DNA of 45,077 nucleotides from Conidiobolus incongruus B7586. Taxonomy: Eukaryota > Entomophthoromycota > Entomophthoromycetes > Entomophthorales > Conidiobolaceae. Of the stretch, positions 34,736 to 45,077 are shown piece after piece. Both the position numbers and the translations under genes were made by a program. The notes beneath the pieces are model-generated. The model saw nothing but the letters and a program-made list of their open reading frames with translations. It was not told the DNA's origin and did no database searches. The stretch lies in assembly GCA_000697335.1 (NCBI GenBank), contig JNEM01014206.1, forward strand, positions 1 through 45,077, written 5' to 3'. Every line of letters starts with the position of its first letter. The first letter of the stretch is position 1.

Positions 34736-37463
34736 TTATGTATAATTTAATAGATAATAAAAGATTAAAATGAAATAATAAATATTTAATATTTGAATAA
34801 TCGATTAAATAGACGTCATAAAAATTAGGAAAAATTCATTACACAATGATTTAAAAGTGAATTATAATCCCATATTTAAGTTTTCAATATAAATGAATTA
34901 TTGAAAGATCAATAGAAATAATAAAATATAAAGCAGTCTCTTTCAATAACCTTTTAATATGAGTTAAATTAATCAATTAAAGGGTAATTTATGAAACTTC
35001 TTAAAAAATATCTCAAATTGAAGTTTAAGAACTTCATCATCGTATACACACTTTATTATATTGATCATGATAAATTAACTAAATATTTTGATTAGTAACA
35101 AAATTTTACGAAAATTATCTCAAATAAAACAACTAGCGAGTAAAAATATTGGTATTTATATTAGTATGGAATCTGGCCAAGTTCAAACTGGAAAAATTAT
35201 TGAACACATTTTTAAATCGAGTATTGATTTTTCAAGTTACAAATTTACATGTCTCATTAATATGATTATCAATATATAAAAACTGTTTCATCCCCAGATG
35301 TGATATAAAATAAACATGCATATGTTAAAATTAAACACTTGGGATGATTTCTTTAATTTGAAAAAGCTTCTAGGGGATTCCTGGGACTGAAGCTGATTCA
35401 GATTTAATTTCAATTAATTGAAATTGACTCCAAATGATCCATTTATTATATAATAATATATTATTATTTTCTACAATAGGCTTTGATTTGCTCAATGCTT
35501 TGGATTTGATTATTATACCAACTAAAATATATTATTGATAAGATTAAAATACATTGACTAATTTATTTTTTATAAGGCTTTGCTTTTGTTGGCACTAGCA
35601 ATATTGGAAATTGAAAAAGGATAAAAATATTAGAAGAATTAATTCAATTCCTTTAATTAATTTCTCTCATCTTTAGGCAAATAAAAACAATTATTTTGGA
35701 TATATCCTACAATGAGTAAGTGGTAAATATATACTATTATTGTTATTTATGAAATGATTTTCCAGTTGGAATTAGCTTGTTAGAGTAAATTAAAAATGAA
35801 CCAGTACCTATTAGTGATCACGACATTCAATTGGATAAAATTATTGCTTGTAATGAAATATGAATAATAATGATTTAATATACTGTTAATCAGCCCATCA
35901 TATTTGAATTGACTTTTATGGTATCTATCGTAATTTTAATAATGATCGAAAAGTATGTCAAATTTGAATATTGACGTTTTTAACCATCTTTGTTATTTTT
36001 AATTTTTAAATTTAAAATAACACAAAAGATTGGTCCATTTCAAGATTCAAGGAATTTTAAATGAAATATAATGTTGAATTGATAGTAAACAAATTTGGTA
36101 GAATATTAATTAAAAGTTTGGGAGATGTTAAAATTGAAAAATACAAAATTAATTGTTTCCCCAATATTAAGCGCCCCTTAAAATTGAATTCAATTGAAAA
36201 TTAGATAATTTTTTATTTAAAAATTATAATTAATTTAATGAAAATATTCAATTTATAGTAACATATAAATAAAAACAAATATAAACTCTTACCATCAATA
36301 TCATTGGCTTAAGAGTTTAAACATAATATTTTATTTTTGATTTACATATTTTTAAAAATAATTACGTGATATATACTGGTAAAAAAGGATAATTTTTAAT
36401 TTTGTAGATCTTGGGACTTTACTCCGATTTGATTTATTAAGTCACTCCATTTTTTTACTCCAGTATCGAATGAAATTTATATATTTTAGTACCAAGGATA
36501 TATGTAATATAATAAAAGTGCTATTAGAATTACCTTCATCCATACATAATACATAAAAATAAAATTTGAAATGAAAAGATAACTCTATTTATTAAAGATT
36601 AATAATCATCATTGTTTTATAATTTTTATTCAAAACTCACCTTAAACCTATTGGACAAGAGAATATAAACTCCTTGAACCCTTTTCCGAATTTGGAAATG
36701 ATCTCTCTCATCTTCTCAATTTTCTTTTAAAAAATGTAAACAATAGAGTCAGAATTAGCCAATCATATTCAACTTGGATGAAATTTCAATTCAATAATGT
36801 TAAAAATGCTGGTGTGTGAGATGAATCATGAGATGATCCGAGAAGAATGCTGGAAGGTATGGAGTACATAACATCAGACGTCTAATAATTTTTGTGATAA
36901 AATTTTTTCGTTAAAGTGATGTTTTTCTTGATAGCGGTTAATTAATCAATGTTAATTAAAATAGCATAAGAACGAGGAGTAAATTTCAGTTTTAATATCA
37001 CTCTCAATTAGTCATTCTTGATAATTAAAAACTGAAATTTTTACCAATTGAATTGAAAATGGAATACTCAATAAGGAGATTATTAAACCGCATACTAATA
37101 TCTAACTCATGCAACCCTGATTAATATCTCCATGACCAATCATAAAAAATATAAACAATTCAATCAAATGAAAAACCAAAATAAACCCAAATTTCAGGGA
37201 GTTGTGTGATATCATTTGATAACTCATTCGGTACGATGATTGGCCAAAACTGAAAAAAGAAAACATTTGATAATTGTTATGATTGGTGAATTGAAATCAT
37301 ACCACATAAACCATCAATTTCATCCTTTCAAAATCAAAACAAACTTTAATTAAAGAGTATAAATTAGGACGATTTTCCGATAAATATTTTCAATTTTAAT
37401 CCAATTTTTGTTTGTCAGTTGTTTTTATACTTAGAATTTGGCTATTTATAGTTTATACATTGT
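34736..37463. other. Intergenic region between divergent VPS33 and the HTH gene
   Basis: No supported gene. A plus-strand frame at 35088-35279 has no ATG at its start. After two stops it is followed in the same frame by a further coding-like run to about 35391. This may be a small decayed gene but resembles nothing known to me. The last kilobase (36600-37460) is of milder composition and probably contains the promoter of the HTH gene. Confidence 0.5.
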
Positions 37464-38060
37464 ATGTTAATTATGGAATTGCATCATATATCTTCGGCTC
37501 ATATGGATTCCTTTAACAAGCCTCAACAGCAGCCTTCAACATCCCAGCAACCTCCTCACCCTCAGGTACCCAACCAGACGATGGAACCTCCTAAGCCGAT
37601 CCGAAACAAAAAGAGCAAGGATGTACCTTTATCCACTCAGCAGAATTTGGTTGATTTGGTAGTGAATCGCCAGCAGAGCATCAAAGAGGCGTCCCAAATC
37701 ATCAATATCCATTATAGCACCGCTAGAAAGATAATGAGTCGGTTCCGCAAAGAAGGACGACTGGTGAAAAAGCGTAGGGGTGGCAGTAGTCCCAAAAAGT
37801 TAACACCTTTCATCCTCCAGAAGATCCAGGAGCTGATGGAAGAAAGCCCTAATTTGACCTTGAAAAAGATTAAAGAGGTTTTGGAATCGAATTACGGGTT
37901 AACAGTGTGTCAGAGCTCAATTAGCAACGGTTTGAACAAACTGAACTTGAGTTTGGAGAAGAGCCACAAAGTCAAGGATAAAATGGATTTACCTTCTAAG
38001 GCTAGTTCTCTAGGCGCCCACAGCAGTTTGCATAGTTTACTCAATGACGACTCCAAGTAA
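37464..38060 (+). CDS. Stand-alone Tc1/IS630-type helix-turn-helix protein (domesticated transposase DNA-binding domain)
   Basis: Single exon, 198 aa, ATG at 37464 (Met4 and Met14 are alternative starts). Residues 15-55 are Gln/Pro-rich with a basic RNKKSKD patch. Residues 57-98 form a first HTH (LVDLVVNRQQSIKEASQII, then YSTARKIMSRFRKEG). A basic linker follows (VKKRRGGSSPKK, 101-112). Residues 113-165 form a second, winged-type HTH (LTPFILQKIQELMEESPN, TLKKIKEVLESNYG, SSISNGLNKLNL). This PAX-like bipartite order is that of Tc1/mariner and IS630 transposases. The protein then ends, with no room for a DDE catalytic domain, and the next 800 bp carry none. Composition is GC-rich for this window and the frame is intact, so a conserved host regulator is more likely than a fresh fragment. 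Target unknown. Confidence 0.83.
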   Translation: MLIMELHHISSAHMDSFNKPQQQPSTSQQPPHPQVPNQTMEPPKPIRNKKSKDVPLSTQQNLVDLVVNRQQSIKEASQIINIHYSTARKIMSRFRKEGRLVKKRRGGSSPKKLTPFILQKIQELMEESPNLTLKKIKEVLESNYGLTVCQSSISNGLNKLNLSLEKSHKVKDKMDLPSKASSLGAHSSLHSLLNDDSK

Positions 38061-38920
38061 TGTATATTCGCTACTATTTATCATTTTGACCCTTTTTACT
38101 AATCCTCTTTTTTCTTTAGTTTTAATTATCCACCTCGGTGTTTTTAATTCAACTTGTGAATTTTATGCAAGTATGTAAGACTCTTACGTTTCCCTCTTTC
38201 CTACAACTTTTTAATCGGGTATTTAACTACCATATATAATATTATAACATTGGCTGGTCTACAATTAATGTGAATTTAATATATTTTTTTGTAATTTAAT
38301 TTTTAATATACTCCCTGTCCCTCTCTCCTTGTTTATAATTTCTTCCAATTTTTTATATTTTCCCTCTAATAAACTGTAAATTTTTAAATGAGGCTTATTG
38401 TGATATTAATTAATTATTTTAAATCATAAATTAATTATTTTCAAGTTTTTCGTCATTTTCTATATTTTTTTTCTCAAGTACTATATCATTAATTTGGAAT
38501 TGAAAATTTGGTACTGATATAAATAAACTGTATAATGCACTAATTCAAGTGGTTATATTCCAAATAAAATTAATTTTATTAGTTTTATAAATTTAAAACA
38601 TATTAATATGGTTATGGATATATTGATACCTATTAATTCCTATAATGTAAACAATTGAAATATATTAACATATTTAGTAAAAATCTGTGAATATTCATAT
38701 CTATATATATATTTTTCCATTATCCCATAATAATTATAACTCTTTTAATATTATAAATTATATGGTTGAAATTTCTCCTCAATAATTAAACCGTGTTTCT
38801 TCATTCAATAAGCTCATAAATAGATAAGTTCTTTGATTACTAATCTTTTTTAATAAATTTAAAGCACTTATTAAATTAGTTTTATACTTTTTAAACTATA
38901 CTTATTATTATTATTGAATA
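38061..38920. other. Intergenic region between the HTH gene and Twinkle
   Basis: The first 300 bp are pyrimidine-rich, fitting the 3' UTR of the upstream gene. The rest is AT-rich. A (TTA)4 run (38902-38913) followed by TTGAATA leads directly into the Twinkle ATG. No other feature. Confidence 0.6.
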
Positions 38921-41172
38921 ATGCTTTTAATTAATCAAACTAAAAACCTGTGTTTTAAACCACTAAAGATACAAAGTTTGACAAATGGTAATTAAAGTTA
39001 TTTTAACATATTTGTTAAATAAAATATTAATTTTATCTCTTTTTCCAATTAGAACTAAAGAAAGTGAATAAGATAACTCAAAATTCGTTTTTTACTTCAA
39101 TTTTATTAAATCAAACTAACGAAGAAGCTATTTCAAGTAGTAATAGCAATAATAATGAAACGAGCAAGAAGACTTGGAAATTTTCTAAAAAACATCTGCC
39201 TCCTTATAAATCGAGAGTTAAACCTTTTATATCCAGCGACTTTCGAACATCGGCTCCAACTCCTTCCTCAAATTCGGCACCACCTAGCCAGGGTCAAATT
39301 TCCAAATTTTTAGCGAGTATTGGTCAGATTTCATTATACGATCAGGAGAATCATTGCTTTAAAGTTATGTGTCCATCGTGTAAGGAGGCTGATCCTAATG
39401 TATCTCCTACAGCCAAATTATCAATTAACACAGGTACTTATTTTTGTCACCAGTGTCACGAAAAGGGCAATTGGAAAGATTTCACATCCAGATCCAAGGT
39501 TATTAATGTCATACCACTTCCTGAACTTTCTACGAACCTTGGTCATGCATCTTCATCTCCAGATCTTATCAAATGGCAATACATCCCATTGAGAGACGAC
39601 TTGGATGCTCTTTCCAGACTACACAGAGCATGTCCCAAAACGAAATGCATTGACCTAGCTACTCTCGAAGCTTTCGAAGTAACGTTTTCTTACCTTCGTC
39701 AGAATGAAGCCAATGAAAATTCCGCAAAATCAAATCAACCTCTATTTTTAGTATTCCCTAGAACTAGCACAATGCACTACACCAAGGAAAATGAATCCTT
39801 TTCACACTGGGTACAAATTAAGGCTTGCGTTTTACCAGACCAGGGTCATACTATTTACCAACCCAGTTCGATCAAACAACCTGGATTATTTGGAAGTCAC
39901 CTCATTCAATCCCATCATAAATCCATTGTATTGACACAGTCAGAATGGGACGCAATGGCAGTGTATCAAAATACCAATATCCCTGCAGTCAGTTTACCTC
40001 GTGATATTTATCAAATTCCACCAGAATCTTTAATCTTATTCTCTCAATTTGACACAATCTATATTTGGATGGATAATACCATTCAGGGACAAAACTCTGC
40101 AATCCAATTTGCCAGAAAACTGGGTTTAAATAGATGTCAACTAATTCGACCAACAGAACAGGATTCAAATCCTCCCTTCAATGCATTAGATGCTGCTCAT
40201 AAGAAGCTAGATATTCAGGAATGGCTTAATCGCTCTCAGCCTTATACACATCAAAACATCTTAGGATTTAGTGCTCTTAGAGATAGTGTTTTCATGGAAG
40301 TAATGAATTCGGAACAAGCCAAAGGTGTTCCTTCTCACGATTTCCCAGCACTCACTCAAATTATTAAAGGATTGCGACCTGGCGAACTTACCATCTTTTC
40401 AGGCCCCACAGGTTCAGGAAAAACAACTTTTCTAAGTCAAATTTCTCTCGACTATTGCAAATCCGGTGTGAGCACTCTGTGGGGTAGTTTTGAAATCAAC
40501 AATGTCCGCTTAGTTAAAAAGATGCTTTATCAGTATGCTGGCTTCAGCTTACAAGGTGATTTCGACCAATATAAAGAATGGGCCGAAAAATTCAACACAT
40601 TACCTCTGTACTTTTTGAAATTCTTTGGTACTACTCCAATTAATCGAGTTATCGAAGCCATGCAACACGCTGTAGAAGCTTACGACGTCCAACATTTCAT
40701 TATCGATAATTTACAATTTATGACGAGTGGTCTGGGCAAAGGATTTGAAAAGTGGGATATTCAAGACAATGCATTAAGTCAATTCAGACAATTTGCAACC
40801 AACTACAATGTTCACGTCACATTGGTAGTTCATCCCAAAAAAGACGATAGAGGATTCCTAGATATTAATTCAGTATTTGGATCTGCCAAAGTGACGCAAG
40901 AAGCCGACAACGTAATATTTATTCAGAACGGTCCCAACAAACTGAGATTTGTTGACGTTAAGAAGAATCGCTTCGACGGTACCGTTGGAATGGTACCTTT
41001 GAAATTCGATCCTGAGAGTAACAGAGTAAGTTGACTATATGTGATTTTCATAATTTATAACTAATAATTATTTCTATAGGTATTACAACTGAATGAGGAA
41101 GAATTACAAAATTTAAAGCAATACTACGCTGAGCAGGGTGGCAGAGGTGACAGATCGCACGAAATCAGTTAA
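38921..41172 (+). CDS. TWNK: Twinkle, mitochondrial replicative DNA helicase with primase-type zinc finger
   Basis: Three exons, 38921-38987, 39053-41025 and 41080-41172 (introns 65 and 54 nt), 710 aa. Exon 1 is needed to supply an ATG and a presequence: 22 residues plus the next ~25 are basic, hydroxylated and nearly free of acids. Order of parts: disordered 45-100; zinc-binding domain with C129-x2-C132 and C154-x2-C157; TOPRIM region with E320 (SEWDAMA) and IWMDNTIQG (D363); linker; RecA-type hexameric helicase. The helicase has Walker A GPTGSGKTT (473-481), LWGSFEINNVRL (498-509), Walker B FIIDNLQFM (D574), VTLVVHP (His616) and KNRFDG. The helicase half is very close to animal Twinkle. The enzyme unwinds mtDNA at the replication fork and is related to T7 gp4. 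The second aspartate of the usual TOPRIM DxD is Thr365 here, so primase activity is doubtful despite the intact zinc ligands. Confidence 0.95.
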
Positions 41173-41759
41173 TTTCTATAAGTCAACTTAACTACTCGGT
41201 CCCAATACTATTTCTATATTTAAATTTAAAATTTCTGAAATTGGATGTATTATTATATTTAATTGATAGTTGATTTATGGCTATATCATTTTAAGGTTTA
41301 TTATTTAACGATAAGAGTATTTTTATTATACTTGAATTATAGCTTTAATAAATTATTTTGTTTCATTTGTTTTTTAATAAATTTTCAGCATTTATTAGAA
41401 TTTTTTATCACGAGATGATAACAAGTTAAAAATATTAAAATTATTTTTAAATATGATGATTTTATATAATTGAACTAACCTTCAAAAAATATTATTATAT
41501 TCAATTAAGTAAGTTTTTTAAAATAATAATATTCTTTGATATTGATAACTAAGATTCTTAAATAATTTATAATCATATGTATGATATATAAGAAATTGTA
41601 TAAATATTTTTAATTGTATAAGGATTATTTAATGACTATATTAACTATTAAAAATGACAGAGAATAATTCAGATTATAAAATGTATTTAATGAAAATCTT
41701 AATTATTATATATATATATATATATGTATATTACAAATAAAAAACTACAAATCTTTGAA
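41173..41759. other. Convergent spacer Twinkle/CHA1
   Basis: 587 bp between facing stop codons, AT-rich, containing a TA microsatellite (41707-41725). No gene; both terminators must lie here. Confidence 0.65.
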
Positions 41760-43110
41760 TTACATTTCATCATTTTCGTTATTAGGATTTCCATTTCCAT
41801 TCGTCGTTGGATTGGTATTACTGGGTTCATCTTTGGCTTCGCCTAGAGCCATTAAAAATTTGGTGCCAGATCTTGCAAACACTGGGGGATTAGGGCACTT
41901 TTTCCTGAACCATGATACCATCTCCGGTGATGTATAATTACCTCCTGATATCACCATCACAAGAGCATTCTGCGGCGAGAGATTGGGGAGAATATCATTG
42001 ATTAGCTGCTTGTAAATTATGCTCAGTACTGCTCCGCTTGCTATGAAATGGTTAAAATATTGAAATCAAAGTTAATATTGATGGTTTACCTATTTCAACT
42101 AACATATTGTGTTGAGCTATTAAATTGAAGGATTAAGTTAATTAAATCGGTCATATTAGCAATATGTAGAATTAAAACTTACAAGCAAATTGAACAATTC
42201 CATTAGCAGCCATATTATCACTCACCGAAATAGGTATAACAGGATGCTCAAAACAACTCTCGAAAGCTTTCGAACACACTCTCCTCTGGGCCAATGACTC
42301 TGCTTTAGTATTGCTCAGGGGTAGAGTCATAACTTTCTCAGCATAAATGCTTTGTTGAAGACTGTTGCAGCCATGTGTCTCTACAGCAACAATAGGCACA
42401 TTTTGAAGACCAGCCTCCTCCATCCCCATGACAACACCACTCAATAAGCCACCTCCACCAACGCCTAAGACAACTCCACCCACTGGTATATCGCCGATTT
42501 GCTTGCCAATTTCGAGAATAAGAGACTTATTTCCCTCCCAAATGTCTACATGATCATAAGATGACACGAAGCACGAATCAGGATTGTGCATGGCCAAAGT
42601 CTTCGCCTGGATTGTGGCATCCTCCCAACTGGTGCCATACTTTTGAATTTCCGCATGATTCGCCTTCAAAAGTGTCAAAATATGCTTGGAACACGATTCT
42701 GGTACAACCGCCGTGACCTTACTATTCAACTGTCTACCAATATAAGCGGTAGCAATGCACGCGTTACTTCCCTCCGAACAGTAAAATTGCGTGGTGCCCA
42801 ACCTGTGCTGCCTAATGCAAAAAGCACCAATACCGCGCACCTTATGACTGCCTGCAGGCTGTAAATTTTCGAGTTTTAGCCAAACTTGACAGTTTGCTAA
42901 TTTACTCAACTCTGTAGAGAATATTAACGGACTTACAATATGAAAACTTTGATCATTTATATGACTTGGGTTAGGTATCACTGGAGAGGGATAGTTTTCA
43001 TGTTTTAAATCCATATTATCGGGCAATTGGGTTATCCCATTACCATTTACTACGGTAGTACTATTATTATTATTATTGGATTTTCCACTTTGTTTTGTAC
43101 TTTTTGACAT
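41760..43110 (-). CDS. CHA1: L-serine/L-threonine dehydratase, PLP-dependent
   Basis: Three exons: 43110-42183, 42116-42090 (27 nt) and 42040-41760. Introns are 66 nt (GTAAGT...ATAG) and 49 nt (GTAAAC...ATAG), splitting codons in phases 1 and 1. Product 411 aa, longer than mammalian SDS (about 330) or yeast Cha1 (360). It deaminates serine and threonine to pyruvate and 2-oxobutyrate. PLP lysine K90 lies in AGSHKVRG. The substrate/PLP loop is SEGSNACIATAY (112-123) and the phosphate loop GGGGLLSG (218-225). The microexon encodes SQHNMLVEI, continuing into ASGAVL, equivalent to ILVEPACGAALA of mammalian SDS, so it is needed for the active-site wall. The extra length is an Asn-rich head (1-50, with a poly-Asn run at 12-16) and an Asn/Gly tail. 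A threonine-deaminase (Ilv1) identity is unlikely, because no ACT regulatory domain follows. Confidence 0.93.
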
Positions 43111-45077
43111 TATTATTTACTATAAAGAAAAGAATTTGATATTTATATTAATGTAAGTAAAATTAATATTTTCAAATTTATAATTTGATTCCAATATAAC
43201 AAAATATTTTAATATTATTTGAAAAATAAAAAAATTCAAATAAATGTGGTTAGTAATTATAATATATTTAAAAATAAATATATATTTTTTGAATTCATAT
43301 ATTTTTTATATATCCATTATTACCTCAAGTTTATTACTTCGATTCACCAAATTTATTAAATATGGGATCTTAAATTTTTAATTGATGCGAAAAATTTGAT
43401 GAGTGTTTAAATTTATGTGTATTTAATACTATGGAAATATGGAATTACTAATGATTACAAATATAGAGCATATTGGAAATGGAAGATAGTATATTTATTC
43501 AAATTGTTTTAAAATAACAGTAATTCCTTATTATAAAATATAAAGTAATTAATCACCTTAATAGTATTTAACGATTAACGAGTATTTACGACTTAATAAC
43601 AAAGGAAATTAATTCAAATATTTACCAGTATGCATCAATTATTTTATTTTTTAAACTAGCTCAAAATTTGATATTTTAGTTATTTAAATTATTTTGATTA
43701 TATAATATCATCATTAATTATATGAGTAAAGTAACTATCTTGATAATGTAAGTATGATTCAACATTTATCAAATCTTAGAATTTGTAAATTTTCTACTAA
43801 TAAAAAACAAAATCAATTCAATTATAAATAATAATTTCTCCACAAGTGTAAATTATGTTATATCCATTCATATTATTAGTTTAGTGATTGCTGATATTTT
43901 CAAATATTTTAAATGTAATTCATTCTATAACTTAGGTTTTCAATTTGAAATATACAGATGAAGTAATATTGAATTCATGCCATCATTATTACCTAATAAT
44001 TGATTTATAATTCAAAATATTTTATATATTTAACTAGCATTAACTCTATAAATTATTAACAACAAAATCAATCAATACTGATTCATGAAACATTAGAAAA
44101 ATTATGGCTCATCACTTATATCTGAATAATAATAAATAATAAAGGTTGCTAATTTATAAAACCATATCTTTCATTATTAAGGTTATAAAAATAGCGTGAC
44201 CTTAATATATTATTATGTTAGTATAGATAATAATGTTATCAGCTAATAGTATAGATTATTTGGGCTAAAATTGAATTGATAGTTTATTGTTAATATACGA
44301 TTTTTAGATACAACCATATCTAATACTTAATAATATATGATAGTTTGATATTAATTAATAGCATCAATAATATACTCAGTCAATTAGTAAATTTAAATTT
44401 TTTAAAATATTTTTTCTTCTAAATTATATTATTTCTAAATAATGTCTTTGATGAAAAAACATTGCACCAGTGGTTAAAATTAAACCAAGATAATACTGGA
44501 ATAAAGGATTAACTTGATGAATGAAGTAGACTGATCAATATTAATAATAGTGGACAATCTTGGAAATTCAAACTAGTATTTACTATGAATAATAGATAAG
44601 CAAACATCCTTTTAAAACATAATTACAATTAATAAAAGAAAATTCCACAATTGTCTAATATTAAAATATTATCTATATCTTGGTCAATAATATTGAATTT
44701 GTTCAAATTTGAATTACTAGAAATGCTATCTGGAATTTTTTGTTATTTACAAAATTTCTTTTCTATTTAAGGGTTGGTTAATGACTATAGAGTTTAATAC
44801 ATTGTTAGGTTAGCTAAAAATACTATAATTAATACTGCAATAGGAATGATAAACAACTTGATCCAAGTTTAATAATGATATATACATCAAAAATTCTTAC
44901 AAATGTATTTTGCAATAGCTATTAAAGAGACAAATATTTGTTAATTGATTCTAACAAATTCAAGATCATTGATTTCAATTATTACTCTATATTTTTAATA
45001 ATGGGAATTTTTTGCAATTAAAAATAAATAAACATTTGAATATATAATATATAAAAATAAATATATAATATAAATTT
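43111..45077. other. AT-rich gene-free right end
   Basis: No gene, RNA gene or repeat recognised. The part next to 43110 should hold the CHA1 promoter. The window ends inside AT-rich intergenic DNA. Confidence 0.6.

Noticed and set aside
37464-38060. Intact Tc1/IS630 transposon around the HTH protein
   Set aside because: No DDE domain follows in any frame, and I saw no terminal inverted repeats or TA duplication flanking the gene.

Overview
The window is nuclear DNA of a fungus with a very AT-rich genome. Coding exons are of moderate composition, while the spaces between genes are roughly 75 to 90 percent A+T. The evidence for a fungus is a trifunctional HIS4 (HisI-HisE-HisD fusion), a Byr4/Bfa1 mitotic-exit GAP subunit, a Puf4-type PUM protein and a short cytochrome b5 reductase of Cbr1 type. 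Spliceosomal introns are short: 14 were placed, 49 to 71 nt long, all GT...TAG. An early-diverging (zygomycete-type) lineage is my best guess, because there is a metazoan-like Twinkle mitochondrial helicase, a kringle/FN2-like cysteine module and a stand-alone Tc1/IS630-type helix-turn-helix protein. I cannot place it to genus.

Layout. Left end: BYR4/BFA1-like (1443-3302, minus), a long AT-rich gap holding a decayed TFIIB-family gene (about 6100-6799, minus), then the mitochondrial Obg GTPase MTG2 (7671-9108, minus, 2 exons). Centre-left: a PUF RNA-binding protein with an added CCCH zinc finger (12563-15202, plus, 3 exons), an extreme AT desert (about 15.56-18.23 kb), and HIS4 (19711-22422, plus) with a Gcn4-type TGAGTCA site upstream. 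CBR1 (22816-23892, minus, 5 exons) converges on HIS4. Centre-right: a 4.2 kb gene-free stretch with a GC-richer hairpin island, then a membrane-anchored FN2-like/SH3 protein (28071-29147, plus), an unrecognised 224-aa protein (30108-30782, minus), and VPS33 (32410-34735, minus, 4 exons). Right: a domesticated transposase-type HTH protein (37464-38060, plus), Twinkle (38921-41172, plus, 3 exons) and a CHA1-type serine/threonine dehydratase (41760-43110, minus, 3 exons including a 27-nt microexon).

These are ordinary dispersed housekeeping genes, not a gene cluster. Two are mitochondrial in function (MTG2, TWNK), and two belong to amino-acid metabolism (HIS4, CHA1). The others act in mitotic exit, vacuolar fusion, mRNA control, electron transfer and cell-surface signalling. 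No complete mobile element, CRISPR array, rRNA or tRNA was recognised. The most unusual items are the Twinkle with an intact primase-type zinc finger but an altered TOPRIM acidic motif, the transposase-derived HTH protein, the FN2-like/SH3 receptor-like protein, the CCCH+PUF fusion and the hidden TFIIB-like relic.
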